In this document: positions 56,479 through 64,000 of the stretch, piece by piece | How positions within the stretch are numbered: the first letter of the stretch is position 1 | How the letters are laid out: every line of letters starts with the position of its first letter | Assembly: GCA_903904005.1 (NCBI GenBank) | Contig: CAIVAR010000025.1 | Span: 1-64,000, forward strand | Direction of reading: 5' to 3' | From: an uncultured Anaeromyxobacter sp. | Lineage (GTDB): Bacteria; Myxococcota; Myxococcia; Myxococcales; Anaeromyxobacteraceae | Length of the DNA: 64,000 bases | Notes under the pieces: generated by a model | The model's input: the letters and a program-made list of their open reading frames with translations, nothing else | The model's database searches: none | Told to the model about the DNA's origin: nothing | Made by a program: the position numbers and the translations under genes

Positions 56479-57003
56479 TCAGGGGCGAAGCGCCTCGAGG
56501 CGGGCGATCCAGCCCGGCGAGAGCCCGGAGGCGCGCGCGCCGCGCAGGAGCACGTCGAGGTAGGCCGGCGCGGGCGGCCCGTCGGCGGGGAGACGCCGCG
56601 CCGCCGCCACCCGGAAGGCGAGCGCAGGCAACGGACCTTCGGCGGTCTCGAGCGTCACCTCCAGCGGCTCGTAGAGGCCCGAGACCGCGCCCTCCTTGTG
56701 GTCCACGAGCCCCCTTGCCCCCGCGGGCATGGGGAGGGCCAGCCCCTCCACCGCGTCGTCCGGGGCCGCGGAGAGGCTCGCCACCGGGCCTCCCCACATC
56801 CGGCTCGGCGCGTCGAACGAGAGGCGCCAGCCGGGAAGGCGCGCCGGGCGGGCCGACGAGAAGTCGGGCACGCGGTACCCGTGGTCGCGCGCCCATGCGC
56901 CGAAGGCCTCCCGGTCGAGCGAGGAGCCGTAGACGAACCAGGTGAAGGCGGGGCCGGGGCCGGCCTCGTGGGCGCGGCCGACGACGTTCAGGGGATTGGC
57001 CAT
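56479..57003 (-). CDS. Gamma-glutamylcyclotransferase-like protein
   Basis: The 174-residue protein has F-V-Y-G-S-S-L (residues 22-29), the substrate loop of the GGCT/AIG2 fold, and the catalytic glutamate in H-K-E-G-A-V near residue 103. Such enzymes release 5-oxoproline from gamma-glutamyl amides. It lies convergent with the sirtuin gene and upstream of it is the metallophosphoesterase on the same strand, so it may be the downstream partner. Substrate unknown. Confidence 0.75.
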   Translation of the reverse strand: MANPLNVVGRAHEAGPGPAFTWFVYGSSLDREAFGAWARDHGYRVPDFSSARPARLPGWRLSFDAPSRMWGGPVASLSAAPDDAVEGLALPMPAGARGLVDHKEGAVSGLYEPLEVTLETAEGPLPALAFRVAAARRLPADGPPAPAYLDVLLRGARASGLSPGWIARLEALRP

Positions 57004-57028
57004 GGGAGCTCCCGGCGCGAGGCGCCGA

Positions 57029-58228
57029 TCAGGTGAGCACGACGCGGGCGATCTCGGGAGGGCTCCCGAGCCGCATGGGAGGACCCCAGTACCCGGTGCC
57101 GCGGGAGACGAAGATCTGCGAGCCGTTGCCGTCCCGCACCCCGTAGAGGCCGTGGAGGTACGGGTAGACGAGGGCGGTGGCGAGCGTGAACGGGAAGATC
57201 TGGCCGCCGTGGGTGTGGCCGGAGATCTGGAGCTCCACGCCGGCGTGCGCGCCCTCCTCGACGCCGCGCGGCTGGTGGGCGAGGAGCACGAGCGAGCGAT
57301 CGGGGTCTCGCCCGGCGACCGCCGCGCCCAGGTCGGGTCCGTGCCCGGGGAGCATGCCGGCCGAGCGCCAGTCGTCGATCCCGGCCAGGTCGATGGACGC
57401 GCCCGGGTCGCCGATCGTCACCCGCTCGTTCCGGAGCACGCGGATGCCCAGCTTGCGCAGGTGCTCCACCCAGGCGGCCGCGCCCGAGTAGTACTCGTGG
57501 TTGCCGGTCACGAAGTAGACGCCGTAGCGGGCCTGGAGCGCCGCGAGCGGCGCGACCGCTCGCTCCAGCATGCGGACGCTGCCGTCGACGAGGTCGCCGG
57601 TGATGGCCACCACGTCGGGGCGGAGCCGGTTGGTGGCCGCCACCACGCGCCGCACCTCCTCCTCGCCGATGGTGCGGCCCACGTGCAGGTCGGTGATCTG
57701 GGCGATGGAGAGTCCGGAGAGCTGCCGCGGCAGGCGCGCCAGCTTCACCGGGACCTCGTGGATCTCGGGCTCGCCGAGCGCGCTCGTCACCGAGAAGGCG
57801 GCGGCCCCACCCGCCGCGAGCACCGCACCCCCGGCCACGGCGCGGGCCACGAGCCGGCGCCGCTCCGGGTCGGCCGGGGCCTCGGGTGCGTGGCGGAGCC
57901 AGTCGGTGAGCGAAGCGATGCCGGAGGCGGCGAGCCGCGCCAGGTCGACCACCACGAGAGAGGTGAGCAGGAGGAAGGCGACGCCCATCCAGAGCATGGC
58001 CCCGAAGACGAAGCCGTCGGCGAGCGCCCCGGCGCGGGCGCGCATCGCCAGGAAGGCGACCGGCACCGCCACCGCCGCCGCGACGATCCCGATGGTGAGC
58101 AGCCTTCGCCAGGGCTCGGCGACGTCGGTGTCGCGGACCAGGCGTGTCCAGATGTAGTAGTGCATGCCGCCCACGATGGAGAGGGCGACGCCGAAGAAGA
58201 CGACGAAGGAGAGCAGGGGGCGCGACAC
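57029..58228 (-). CDS. Membrane-anchored metallophosphoesterase
   Basis: The 399-residue protein has four to five N-terminal membrane helices (about residues 5-100 and 130-150) and a calcineurin-like phosphoesterase domain from about 170. The five metal motifs are seen: T-D-L-H-V-G, G-D-L-V-D-G, G-N-H-E-Y-Y, and S-G-H-T-H-G-G-Q. This is the YkuE/YaeI layout, whose members cleave UDP-diacylglucosamine-like lipids or related phosphoesters at the membrane. Substrate unproven. ATG at 58228 directly precedes the first helix. Confidence 0.85.
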   Translation of the reverse strand: MSRPLLSFVVFFGVALSIVGGMHYYIWTRLVRDTDVAEPWRRLLTIGIVAAAVAVPVAFLAMRARAGALADGFVFGAMLWMGVAFLLLTSLVVVDLARLAASGIASLTDWLRHAPEAPADPERRRLVARAVAGGAVLAAGGAAAFSVTSALGEPEIHEVPVKLARLPRQLSGLSIAQITDLHVGRTIGEEEVRRVVAATNRLRPDVVAITGDLVDGSVRMLERAVAPLAALQARYGVYFVTGNHEYYSGAAAWVEHLRKLGIRVLRNERVTIGDPGASIDLAGIDDWRSAGMLPGHGPDLGAAVAGRDPDRSLVLLAHQPRGVEEGAHAGVELQISGHTHGGQIFPFTLATALVYPYLHGLYGVRDGNGSQIFVSRGTGYWGPPMRLGSPPEIARVVLT

Positions 58229-58281
58229 GATGGAGAGCTAACCGGAAAGGAAGCCCGCCGCCACGGACCGGCGGAGGGTCC

Positions 58282-58623
58282 TCAGCCCGGCAACGCTCCC
58301 GGAAGGAGGTCGATCTTCGCCGCCAGGATGAAGTCGTTCTCGGTGAGGCCGCCGGCGGCGTGGGTCCAGATCTCCACGTCCACGTTCGCGTAGTGGACCG
58401 AGAAGTCGGGGTGGTGCCCCTCGGTCTCGGCGAGCTCCGCCATGGCGTTCACGAAGGCCATCGCGGCGCGGAAGTCGACGAAGCGGAGGTGACGGCGGAT
58501 GCGGACGGCGTCGCCGGTGAGCTGCCAGCCCGGCACCGACGCGAGCAGCGCCGCGCGCTCCGCCCCCTCGACGCGGGGAACGCCCCCCTCGCAGGGGACG
58601 CACTTCTTCCGGGTGAGGTCCAT
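58282..58623 (-). CDS. phhB: Pterin-4a-carbinolamine dehydratase
   Basis: The 113-residue protein has E-G-H-H-P-D-F-S-V-H-Y, the conserved histidines of PCD, followed by N-V-D-V-E-I-W-T-H and a late G-G-L-T-E-N-D-F. It dehydrates 4a-hydroxytetrahydropterins and also acts as a side gene in pterin-dependent hydroxylation. The first 18 residues include two cysteines (C-V-P-C) not required in the family. No phenylalanine hydroxylase is nearby. Confidence 0.92.
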   Translation of the reverse strand: MDLTRKKCVPCEGGVPRVEGAERAALLASVPGWQLTGDAVRIRRHLRFVDFRAAMAFVNAMAELAETEGHHPDFSVHYANVDVEIWTHAAGGLTENDFILAAKIDLLPGALPG

Positions 58624-58683
58624 GGCCCCTCCCTAACCGAACCGGCGGCGCGTCGCCGCCGTCGCCGCTATGCTCCGCGGACC

Positions 58684-59052
58684 ATGGAAAGGACTTTTTT
58701 CGCGCTGGGAGCGATCTCGGCCTGCATCGCGGTGGGAACCGGCGCCTTCGGTGCCCACGGCCTGAAGGCGCGGGTCACGCCCGAGATGGTGGCCGTCTTC
58801 GACACCGGCGCGCGCTACCAGATGTACCACGCGCTCGCGCTCCTCGCGGCCGGGTGGGCGGCGGCGCGATGGCCCGGACCGGCGGTGAACTGGGCGGGCT
58901 GGCTCTTCGTCGCCGGGACGATCGTCTTCTCGGGCAGCCTCTACGCGCTCGTGCTGACAGGCGTGAAGGGGCTCGGCGCGGTGACGCCGGTGGGCGGACT
59001 GCTCTTCCTGGCCGGCTGGCTGGCGCTGGCCTGGGGTGCGCTGCGCGGCTGA
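58684..59052 (+). CDS. DUF423 (YgdD-type) membrane protein
   Basis: The 122-residue protein has four membrane helices and the DUF423 motifs G-A-F-G-A-H-G-L-K and Y-Q-M-Y-H-A-L-A. It is a widespread small inner-membrane protein of unknown function. A TATGCT hexamer ends 9 bases before the ATG and no Shine-Dalgarno is visible. Confidence 0.9.
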   Translation: MERTFFALGAISACIAVGTGAFGAHGLKARVTPEMVAVFDTGARYQMYHALALLAAGWAAARWPGPAVNWAGWLFVAGTIVFSGSLYALVLTGVKGLGAVTPVGGLLFLAGWLALAWGALRG

Positions 59053-59077
59053 TCGGTGCCGCGGCCGACCGGCGCGA

Positions 59078-59401
59078 CTACCCCTGCTCGATGGGGAGCC
59101 CGGCGTCGGTCCAGGCGACCACCCCGCCGTCGAGGCTGTAGGCCCGCTCGCAGCCGCGCTGCGAGGCCGCCGCGGCCGCGGTCAGGCTGCGGATCCCGTG
59201 GGCGCAGACGAAGATGGCCCGCTCGCGCCCGCGGCGCAGGCCGCCCTGCGGATCGCGCAGCAGCGACCCGAGCGGCAGGTGGCGCGCGCCCGGGATGTGC
59301 CCCTCGGCCCACTCGTGGGGCTCGCGGACGTCGACGAGGTCGACGTCGTCGTGGGCCAGGAGGTGGACGGCTTCCTCGGGGGTGATGCGGTGGATCGGCA
59401 T
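59078..59401 (-). CDS. Rhodanese-like domain protein
   Basis: The 107-residue protein is a single rhodanese domain with D-V-R-E-P-H-E-W-A-E-G-H-I-P-G-A (residues 24-39) and the active-site C66 in F-V-C-A-H-G-I-R-S. It may carry a persulfide or act as a sulfurtransferase. ATG at 59401 starts the domain; an upstream ATG would add 42 unrelated residues. It is convergent with the DUF423 gene. Confidence 0.85.
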   Translation of the reverse strand: MPIHRITPEEAVHLLAHDDVDLVDVREPHEWAEGHIPGARHLPLGSLLRDPQGGLRRGRERAIFVCAHGIRSLTAAAAASQRGCERAYSLDGGVVAWTDAGLPIEQG

Positions 59402-59486
59402 GAGGCGGTTCCTTAACGGGGGACCCGCGCGCCCTCCCGCGAATCTGCGGCGCGGACGCCCATCCGGGCTAGACTGTGCCCCTCCC

Positions 59487-60872
59487 ATGGCCCGACCGTC
59501 CCAGAGCCGCTTCCCCCCCCAGATCAAGTACCTGGCCTGGAACGAGGGGTGCGAGCGCTTCTCGTTCTACGGGATGACCTCCATCCTCACCATCTACATG
59601 GTGAAGTTCCTGGGGGTCCGGGAACCGGACGCCGAGGCGAACTACCACTTCTTCGTCTTCGCCGTGTACCTGACCCCGCTCGTGGGGGCCTGGATCGCCG
59701 ACCGCTTCCTGGGGCGCTACCGGGTCATCCTCTGGCTCTCCCTCGGCTACGTCTTCGGCCACGCCGCCATCGCCATCTGGGACTCGCCGGCCGGGCTCGT
59801 GCTCGGCCTCGCGCTCATCGCCATCGGCGCGGGCGGGATCAAGCCCACCGCCGCGGCCTACGTGGGCGACCAGTTCGACGGGAAGAGCCAGCACCTGCTC
59901 GAGAAGGTCTACGACCTCTACTACTGGATGATCAACCTGGGCTCGTTCACGTCCATGCTCGTCATCCCCGAGCTGCTGGCCCGCTTCGGCCCGTGGGTGG
60001 CCTTCTCGGTCCCCGGCGTGCTCATGGCCTTCGCGCTCGTCATCTTCTGGCGGGGGCGCAAGCTCTACGTGAACGTGCCGCCCACCGGCCCCAACCCGAA
60101 CGGCTTCTTCCGGGTGGTCCGGATCGCCCTCCAGAAGCTCGGGACGAGCCGCCCCGGCGAGCACTGGCTCGACACGGCCCGGACCCGCTTCCCGGCCGAG
60201 GCGGTCGACGGGGCCAAGGCGGTCTTCCGCATCCTCGGGGTCTTCGCGCCCATCGCCGCCTTCTGGGCCCTCTTCTTCCAGTACGGGTCCTCCTGGGTTC
60301 TGCAGGCCGAGCGCATGAACCGCGAGGTGCTCGGCTACACGGTGAAGGCCTCGCAGATGGGCTCGCTGAACGCCATCTTCGTCCTCACCACCATCCCGGT
60401 CTTCTCCGGGCTCGTCTACCCGGCCCTCCAGAGACGGGGGGTGAAGACGCTGGCCCTCCAGAAGATGCAGATCGGGATGTTCGTCACGGTGCTCTCCTTC
60501 CTCTGGGTGATGGGCGTGCAGATCGCCCTCGACGCCGGGCTCACGCCGCACGTGGCCTGGCAGGTCCCCGCCTACCTCTTCCTCTCCATCGGCGAGGTGC
60601 TGGTGTCGGTGACTGCGCTCGAGTTCGCCTACACCCAGGCGCCGCCCTCGATGAAGAGCGTCATCATGAGCCTCTGGTACGTGACCATCGCGGCGGGCAG
60701 CCTGCTCACCGCCGGCGTGGCCAAGCTGAACCGCTTCCACGGCGTCTGGTACTTCGCCTTCTTCGCCGCGCTCATGGTGATCGGCGCGATGGCCTTCGCC
60801 TGGGTGGCGCGCCGTTACCAGCCCACCTCGTTCGCGGTCGCGCCCGGACCGGCGCCAGAGGGAACCCCGTGA
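59487..60872 (+). CDS. POT/PTR-family transporter, first of tandem pair
   Basis: The 461-residue membrane protein has E-G-C-E-R-F-S-F-Y-G (residues 20-29), the E-x-x-E-R motif of proton/peptide symporters. The A-W-I-A-D-R-F-L-G-R-Y segment and a G-A-G-G-I-K-P helix are typical of the family. It likely imports di- or tripeptides. Its stop overlaps the next gene's GTG by 4 bases. The related gene at 3187-4659 is more distant. Confidence 0.92.
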   Translation: MARPSQSRFPPQIKYLAWNEGCERFSFYGMTSILTIYMVKFLGVREPDAEANYHFFVFAVYLTPLVGAWIADRFLGRYRVILWLSLGYVFGHAAIAIWDSPAGLVLGLALIAIGAGGIKPTAAAYVGDQFDGKSQHLLEKVYDLYYWMINLGSFTSMLVIPELLARFGPWVAFSVPGVLMAFALVIFWRGRKLYVNVPPTGPNPNGFFRVVRIALQKLGTSRPGEHWLDTARTRFPAEAVDGAKAVFRILGVFAPIAAFWALFFQYGSSWVLQAERMNREVLGYTVKASQMGSLNAIFVLTTIPVFSGLVYPALQRRGVKTLALQKMQIGMFVTVLSFLWVMGVQIALDAGLTPHVAWQVPAYLFLSIGEVLVSVTALEFAYTQAPPSMKSVIMSLWYVTIAAGSLLTAGVAKLNRFHGVWYFAFFAALMVIGAMAFAWVARRYQPTSFAVAPGPAPEGTP

Positions 60873-62275
60873 GCGGTGCGGTGGTCGCCGCGACGGCTCG
60901 CCAGAAGTTCCCGCCGCAGATCTCCTACATCATGGCCTCCGAGGGGGCGGAGCGCTTCTCGTTCTACGGGATGCGCAACATCCTCGTCATCTACATGGTG
61001 CAGTACCTGCTGGTGTCGGCGGCGGACTCCAAGGCCAGCTACCACTACTTCGTGATGGCGAACTACCTCATGCCGCTCGTGGGCGGGTGGCTCGCCGACC
61101 GGTTCCTGGGGCGCTACAAGGTCATCCTCTTCCTCTCCTTCGGATACGTGATCGGTCACGTGGTGGTGGCCGCCGTGGAGACGCGGATGGGGCTGCTCGC
61201 CGGGTGCGCGCTCATCGCCATCGGGGCCGGCGGCATCAAGCCCTGCGTCTCCGCCTTCGTGGGAGACCAGTTCGCCCCCGACCAGAAGCACCTGCTCGCC
61301 AAGGTCTACGGCCTCTTCTACTGGATGGTGAACCTGGGGAGCGCCACCGCCTCGCTGCTCATCCCCTGGCTCCTCAAGGCATACGGCCCCGCCATCGCCT
61401 TCGGCGTGCCCGGCCTGCTCATGGCGCTGGCGCTGGTCTTCTTCGTGGCCGGCCGTGGCAAGTACGTCTACGTCCCGCCCACGGGCCCGAACCCGGATTC
61501 GTTCGTCAAGGTTGTGGCCAGCGCGATCCGGCGCCGCAAGGAGCGCCCGGCCGGCTCCGACTGGCTCGAGCCCGCCTGCGCTGTCCACCCCGTCGCGGCC
61601 GTCGACGGCGTCCGGGCCGTGCTGCGGATCTCGGCGGTCTTCGCGATGGTGGCTGGCTTCTGGGCCCTCTTCGACCAGAAGGGGGCGGCCTTCATCCTCC
61701 AGGCCAAGCAGATGAACCTGGACGTGGGGGCGGTGGAGTTCCTGGGCGTGAAGCTGGGCGGCTTCCGGCTCGCCGAGTCCCAGATGAACGCCGTGAACCC
61801 CTTCTTCGTGCTGATGATCGTGCCGCTCTTCCAGGGGGTGGTCTACCCGGGGCTCGTGCGGATGGGGGTGAAGGTGACCGCGCTCGGCCGGATGAGCGTG
61901 GGCATGTTCCTCACCATGTTCTCCTTCGTGGTCATGGCGGCCATCCAGGCCGTCATCGACGGCGGGGCGCGGCCGCACGTCTTCTGGCAGGTCATCCCGA
62001 TCCTCATCCTCACCGTCGGCGAGGTGATGATCTCGGTGACCGGCCTGGAGTTCGCCTTCACCCAGGCGCCGAAGACCATGAAGAGCACCGTGATGAGCTT
62101 CTGGCTGCTCACCTCGGCGATCGGCAACTTCGTGGCCGCGGTGGTGAGCCAGTGGAACCGCTTCCAGGGCGCGGCCTACTTCCTCTTCTTCGCCGGGCTG
62201 ATGCTGGTCTGCGCGGTGGCCTTCGTGATCCTCGCGAAGCGGTACCGGCCGGTGGCGTCGGTCGTCGGGGGCTGA
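60869..62275 (+). CDS. POT/PTR-family transporter, second of tandem pair
   Basis: The 468-residue membrane protein shows E-G-A-E-R-F-S-F-Y-G, W-L-A-D-R-F-L-G-R-Y and I-G-A-G-G-I-K-P, nearly the same motifs as the preceding copy. Differences lie in the loop around residues 210-290, which includes a hydrophilic insert before helix 7. Both share the C-terminal G-E-V-M-I-S-V-T helix. It likely has a different substrate range from its twin. It is translated from a GTG that overlaps the previous stop. Confidence 0.92.
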   Translation: MSGAVVAATARQKFPPQISYIMASEGAERFSFYGMRNILVIYMVQYLLVSAADSKASYHYFVMANYLMPLVGGWLADRFLGRYKVILFLSFGYVIGHVVVAAVETRMGLLAGCALIAIGAGGIKPCVSAFVGDQFAPDQKHLLAKVYGLFYWMVNLGSATASLLIPWLLKAYGPAIAFGVPGLLMALALVFFVAGRGKYVYVPPTGPNPDSFVKVVASAIRRRKERPAGSDWLEPACAVHPVAAVDGVRAVLRISAVFAMVAGFWALFDQKGAAFILQAKQMNLDVGAVEFLGVKLGGFRLAESQMNAVNPFFVLMIVPLFQGVVYPGLVRMGVKVTALGRMSVGMFLTMFSFVVMAAIQAVIDGGARPHVFWQVIPILILTVGEVMISVTGLEFAFTQAPKTMKSTVMSFWLLTSAIGNFVAAVVSQWNRFQGAAYFLFFAGLMLVCAVAFVILAKRYRPVASVVGG

Positions 62276-62292
62276 GGCAGCGGAGGGGCGCC

Positions 62293-63414
62293 ATGAAGCC
62301 GCAGACGGCGAAGAAGCTGCTCGCGGGCGTCGTGACGGGGCTCGTCGGCGCCGTCGTGGGGGTGGCCCTGGCCAGGCTGGGCGGAGGGGAGGCACCCCGG
62401 GGCGCGAACCTCTCCGCGGGCGAGAAGATCGCCCGGGTCCTCCTGGGCGGATTCGGGATCTGGCTCGCGCTCGCCGTCCATGAGGCCGGGCACCTCGCCG
62501 GCGGCCTCTCGCAGGGGTTCCGCTTCGTCTTCCTCGCGGCCGGGGCCCTGTGGGTGGAGCGCGGGGAGCGCGGGATCGCGCTCCGGTTCAACCGGACCCT
62601 GCAGACCTGGGGCGGGATGGCCGCCGCGATGCCGCCGGACGATCGGGACCTCCGGCGCCGCTTCTCGGTCATGGTGGCGGGCGGTCCGCTGGCGAGCCTG
62701 CTCCTCGCGCTCGCCGGCTGGGCGGCATGGGCCATGCTGCCCCTCGGGCTCCCTCGCTTCCTCGCCGGGGTGACCGCGATCGCCTCGACCGGGTTCTTCC
62801 TGGCCACCGCGCAGCCGTTCGGTGCGGGCGGCGGCTTCGCCTCGGACGGCGGGCGGCTCCTGCGGCTGTGGCGGAAGGGTCCCGTCGGCGAACGGGAGGT
62901 GGCCATGCTGGCCCTGACCGCGGCCAGCGCTGGCGGCGCACGTCCCCGGGACTGGGCGCCGGCCATCGTCGACGCGGCGCTGCTCCCCGCCGACGGTTCG
63001 GTCATGGAACTGGTCGCCCACGTCTACGCGTCGTCGCGGGCGTCGGACACCGGCGACGCGGCGACGGCCGAGGTCCACCTCGCGAGGGCCATCGAGCTGG
63101 GGCGTGACCTGAGCCCGATGCTCCGTTCGCTCGTCGCCGCCGAGGCCGCCTGGCTCCGCGCCTCGAGAGGGGACGTGGAGGGTGCGCGGGCGCTGCTCGC
63201 CGAGGCCGACGGGCCGTTCGTGGAGCGCCATGCCCTGCACCGGGCCCGGGCGGCGGTGCTGCGGGCCGAGGGGGATCTCGCCGGCGCGCGTGCGGAGGCG
63301 GAGGCGGGGCTGGCGGCCCTCGGGAAGACCCGCTTCGGCAAGGCGTCGGCGCGGGACCGGGAGCTGCTCGAGGAACTGCGCGGGGACGTGGCGGCGGGCA
63401 TTCACGTTCCGTGA
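62293..63414 (+). CDS. M50-like (site-2 protease-type) membrane protein with helical repeats
   Basis: The 373-residue protein has a first membrane helix, then H63-E-A-G-H67 inside the second, the zinc site of M50 metalloproteases. Further helices follow to about residue 175. The last half (220-373) is soluble and made of TPR-like Ala/Leu-rich helices. The second M50 motif (N/D-P-x-x-D-G) appears only as A-S-D-G-G-R-L. It may cleave membrane proteins or act as a sensor. It starts 18 bases after the POT pair and may be co-transcribed. Confidence 0.65.
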   Translation: MKPQTAKKLLAGVVTGLVGAVVGVALARLGGGEAPRGANLSAGEKIARVLLGGFGIWLALAVHEAGHLAGGLSQGFRFVFLAAGALWVERGERGIALRFNRTLQTWGGMAAAMPPDDRDLRRRFSVMVAGGPLASLLLALAGWAAWAMLPLGLPRFLAGVTAIASTGFFLATAQPFGAGGGFASDGGRLLRLWRKGPVGEREVAMLALTAASAGGARPRDWAPAIVDAALLPADGSVMELVAHVYASSRASDTGDAATAEVHLARAIELGRDLSPMLRSLVAAEAAWLRASRGDVEGARALLAEADGPFVERHALHRARAAVLRAEGDLAGARAEAEAGLAALGKTRFGKASARDRELLEELRGDVAAGIHVP

Positions 63415-63666
63415 CGAAAGGTGCCGGCCGTTCCGCGGACCCAGCGGCCAGATGGGGCGTAAGCAAACGCTGTATTGACGCCAATTCCGTGTCGATCGCC
63501 TGCGGCGGCGAAGGCGTCGCGAGAAGGGTGTCGCCGCATCGCAGCGGCCCCGCTGGCGCGCTCCCGTGACGTCCGGCGAGGTTCGCGATCCCCGCGCGGG
63601 AAATCGTGCTGGAGGCCGATCTCGTGCGTTCCACGAGGCCGGAAATTCGCGTGAGACACTCTCCCC

Positions 63667-64000
63667 ATGCGCGACGACACCCTCCTCGAGGCCCGAACCT
63701 TCCACGCCCGGCTCGTCGTCCTCCTCCGGGCCGAGTTCACCTGCCTCGCCGATTTCCTCGTGGCCCTGGCCGAGTTCGACCGGCGAAGGCTCTTTCGACA
63801 CCTGGGGCACGCCGACCTCTTCTCCTACCTCCACCAGGGCTTGAAGCTCTCCCGCGCGGCGGCCCATCACCGTCGCGCCGCAGCCTGGCTCGTGGAGCGA
63901 TTCCCCGAGGTGCTGGTTCCGATCCGGGAGGGGAAGCTGTGCTTCACCACGGCGGCGGTGCTGGCTTCCGTGGCGACGGAGGAGAACCTGGTCACGGTGC
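63667..64000 (+). CDS. N-terminal part of an HNH-endonuclease-type protein (cut by window edge)
   Basis: From ATG at 63667, 111 codons are open to the right edge. The sequence (F-H-A-R-L-V-V-L-L, then L-R-x-L-G-H-A-D-L-F-S-Y-L and A-A-A-H-H-R-R-A-A-A-W-L-V-E) matches the DUF222-like N-terminal helical region of myxobacterial HNH endonuclease-domain proteins. The HNH motif itself would lie beyond the edge, so the nuclease part is inferred. Such genes are often repeated in Anaeromyxobacter genomes. The 252-base gap before it shows no gene. Confidence 0.6.
   Translation, partial: MRDDTLLEARTFHARLVVLLRAEFTCLADFLVALAEFDRRRLFRHLGHADLFSYLHQGLKLSRAAAHHRRAAAWLVERFPEVLVPIREGKLCFTTAAVLASVATEENLVTV

Noticed and set aside
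63415-63666. Possible gene or RNA in the last intergenic gap
   Set aside because: No frame with coding character, no tRNA cloverleaf, and a TTGACG at about 63475 has no matching -10.

Overview
The window looks like chromosome from a very GC-rich, Gram-negative myxobacterium, most likely Anaeromyxobacter or a close relative in Myxococcota. This is inferred from several things seen together: strong G/C bias at third codon positions with long antisense shadow frames, frequent GTG starts, outer-membrane beta-barrel and lipoprotein genes, ExbB/ExbD, a DUF4388 (PATAN) protein, an orphan MshEN protein, SpmA/SpmB, and at the right edge the start of an HNH-endonuclease-type gene of the kind common in that group. 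No tRNA, rRNA, CRISPR array, insertion sequence or prophage was recognised. Coding density is very high and no gap between genes exceeds about 255 bases.

Left part (1-14.6 kb): a cut-off OFA-type MFS transporter, a lipase-like hydrolase, a cobalamin-binding protein with the CarH photoreceptor signature but no MerR domain, a POT-family transporter, an HExxH peptidase, a ScfR-type regulator, an NCS2-like permease, YbaK, SpmA/SpmB, a secreted transglutaminase-like protein, methylmalonyl-CoA epimerase, a porin-like protein and an OsmC protein.

Centre-left (14.7-24.8 kb): an amino-acid operon argH - small lipoprotein - lysA - dapA - dapB - FAH-family hydrolase - folK - DUF1648 membrane protein, then a class II aldolase and a KpsF/KdsD isomerase on the minus strand, and a transaldolase-like aldolase. 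Two tandem DAHP synthases (25-27 kb) and a complete minus-strand tryptophan operon, panD-trpE-G-D-C-F-B-A (34.8-27.8 kb), cover entry into the shikimate pathway and the whole chorismate-to-tryptophan branch. Between them lies a small XRE regulator/membrane protein pair with its own operator-like palindrome. The trpE gene has no ordinary start codon where its homology begins.

Centre-right (34.8-47.3 kb): a large protein with a divergent class III nucleotidyl-cyclase domain, a tandem DsbA-like oxidoreductase, a beta-barrel protein, a TusA/PP-loop tRNA-thiolation pair, pyruvate phosphate dikinase with a lysine-rich tail and a clear intrinsic terminator, a penicillin-binding transpeptidase, and a divergent DUF4388/TlpA pair whose start codons share one CATG.

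Right part (47.4-64 kb): a promoter with an operator-like palindrome in front of a DapB-like dehydrogenase and two hot-dog dehydratases; then a TatT-like lipoprotein-type protein, a trans-sulfuration enzyme, a LolB-like lipoprotein, ExbB/ExbD, an MshEN protein, ApaG, a sirtuin, a gamma-glutamylcyclotransferase-like protein, a membrane metallophosphoesterase, PhhB, DUF423, a rhodanese, two tandem POT transporters, an M50-like protease and the truncated HNH-type gene.

The features most worth following up are the MerR-less CarH-like sensor, the split cyclase domain, the trpE 5' end with its UGA after a Trp codon, the basic tails on several metabolic enzymes, and a recurring TAnnnT hexamer 6-8 bases before start codons that suggests leaderless transcripts.
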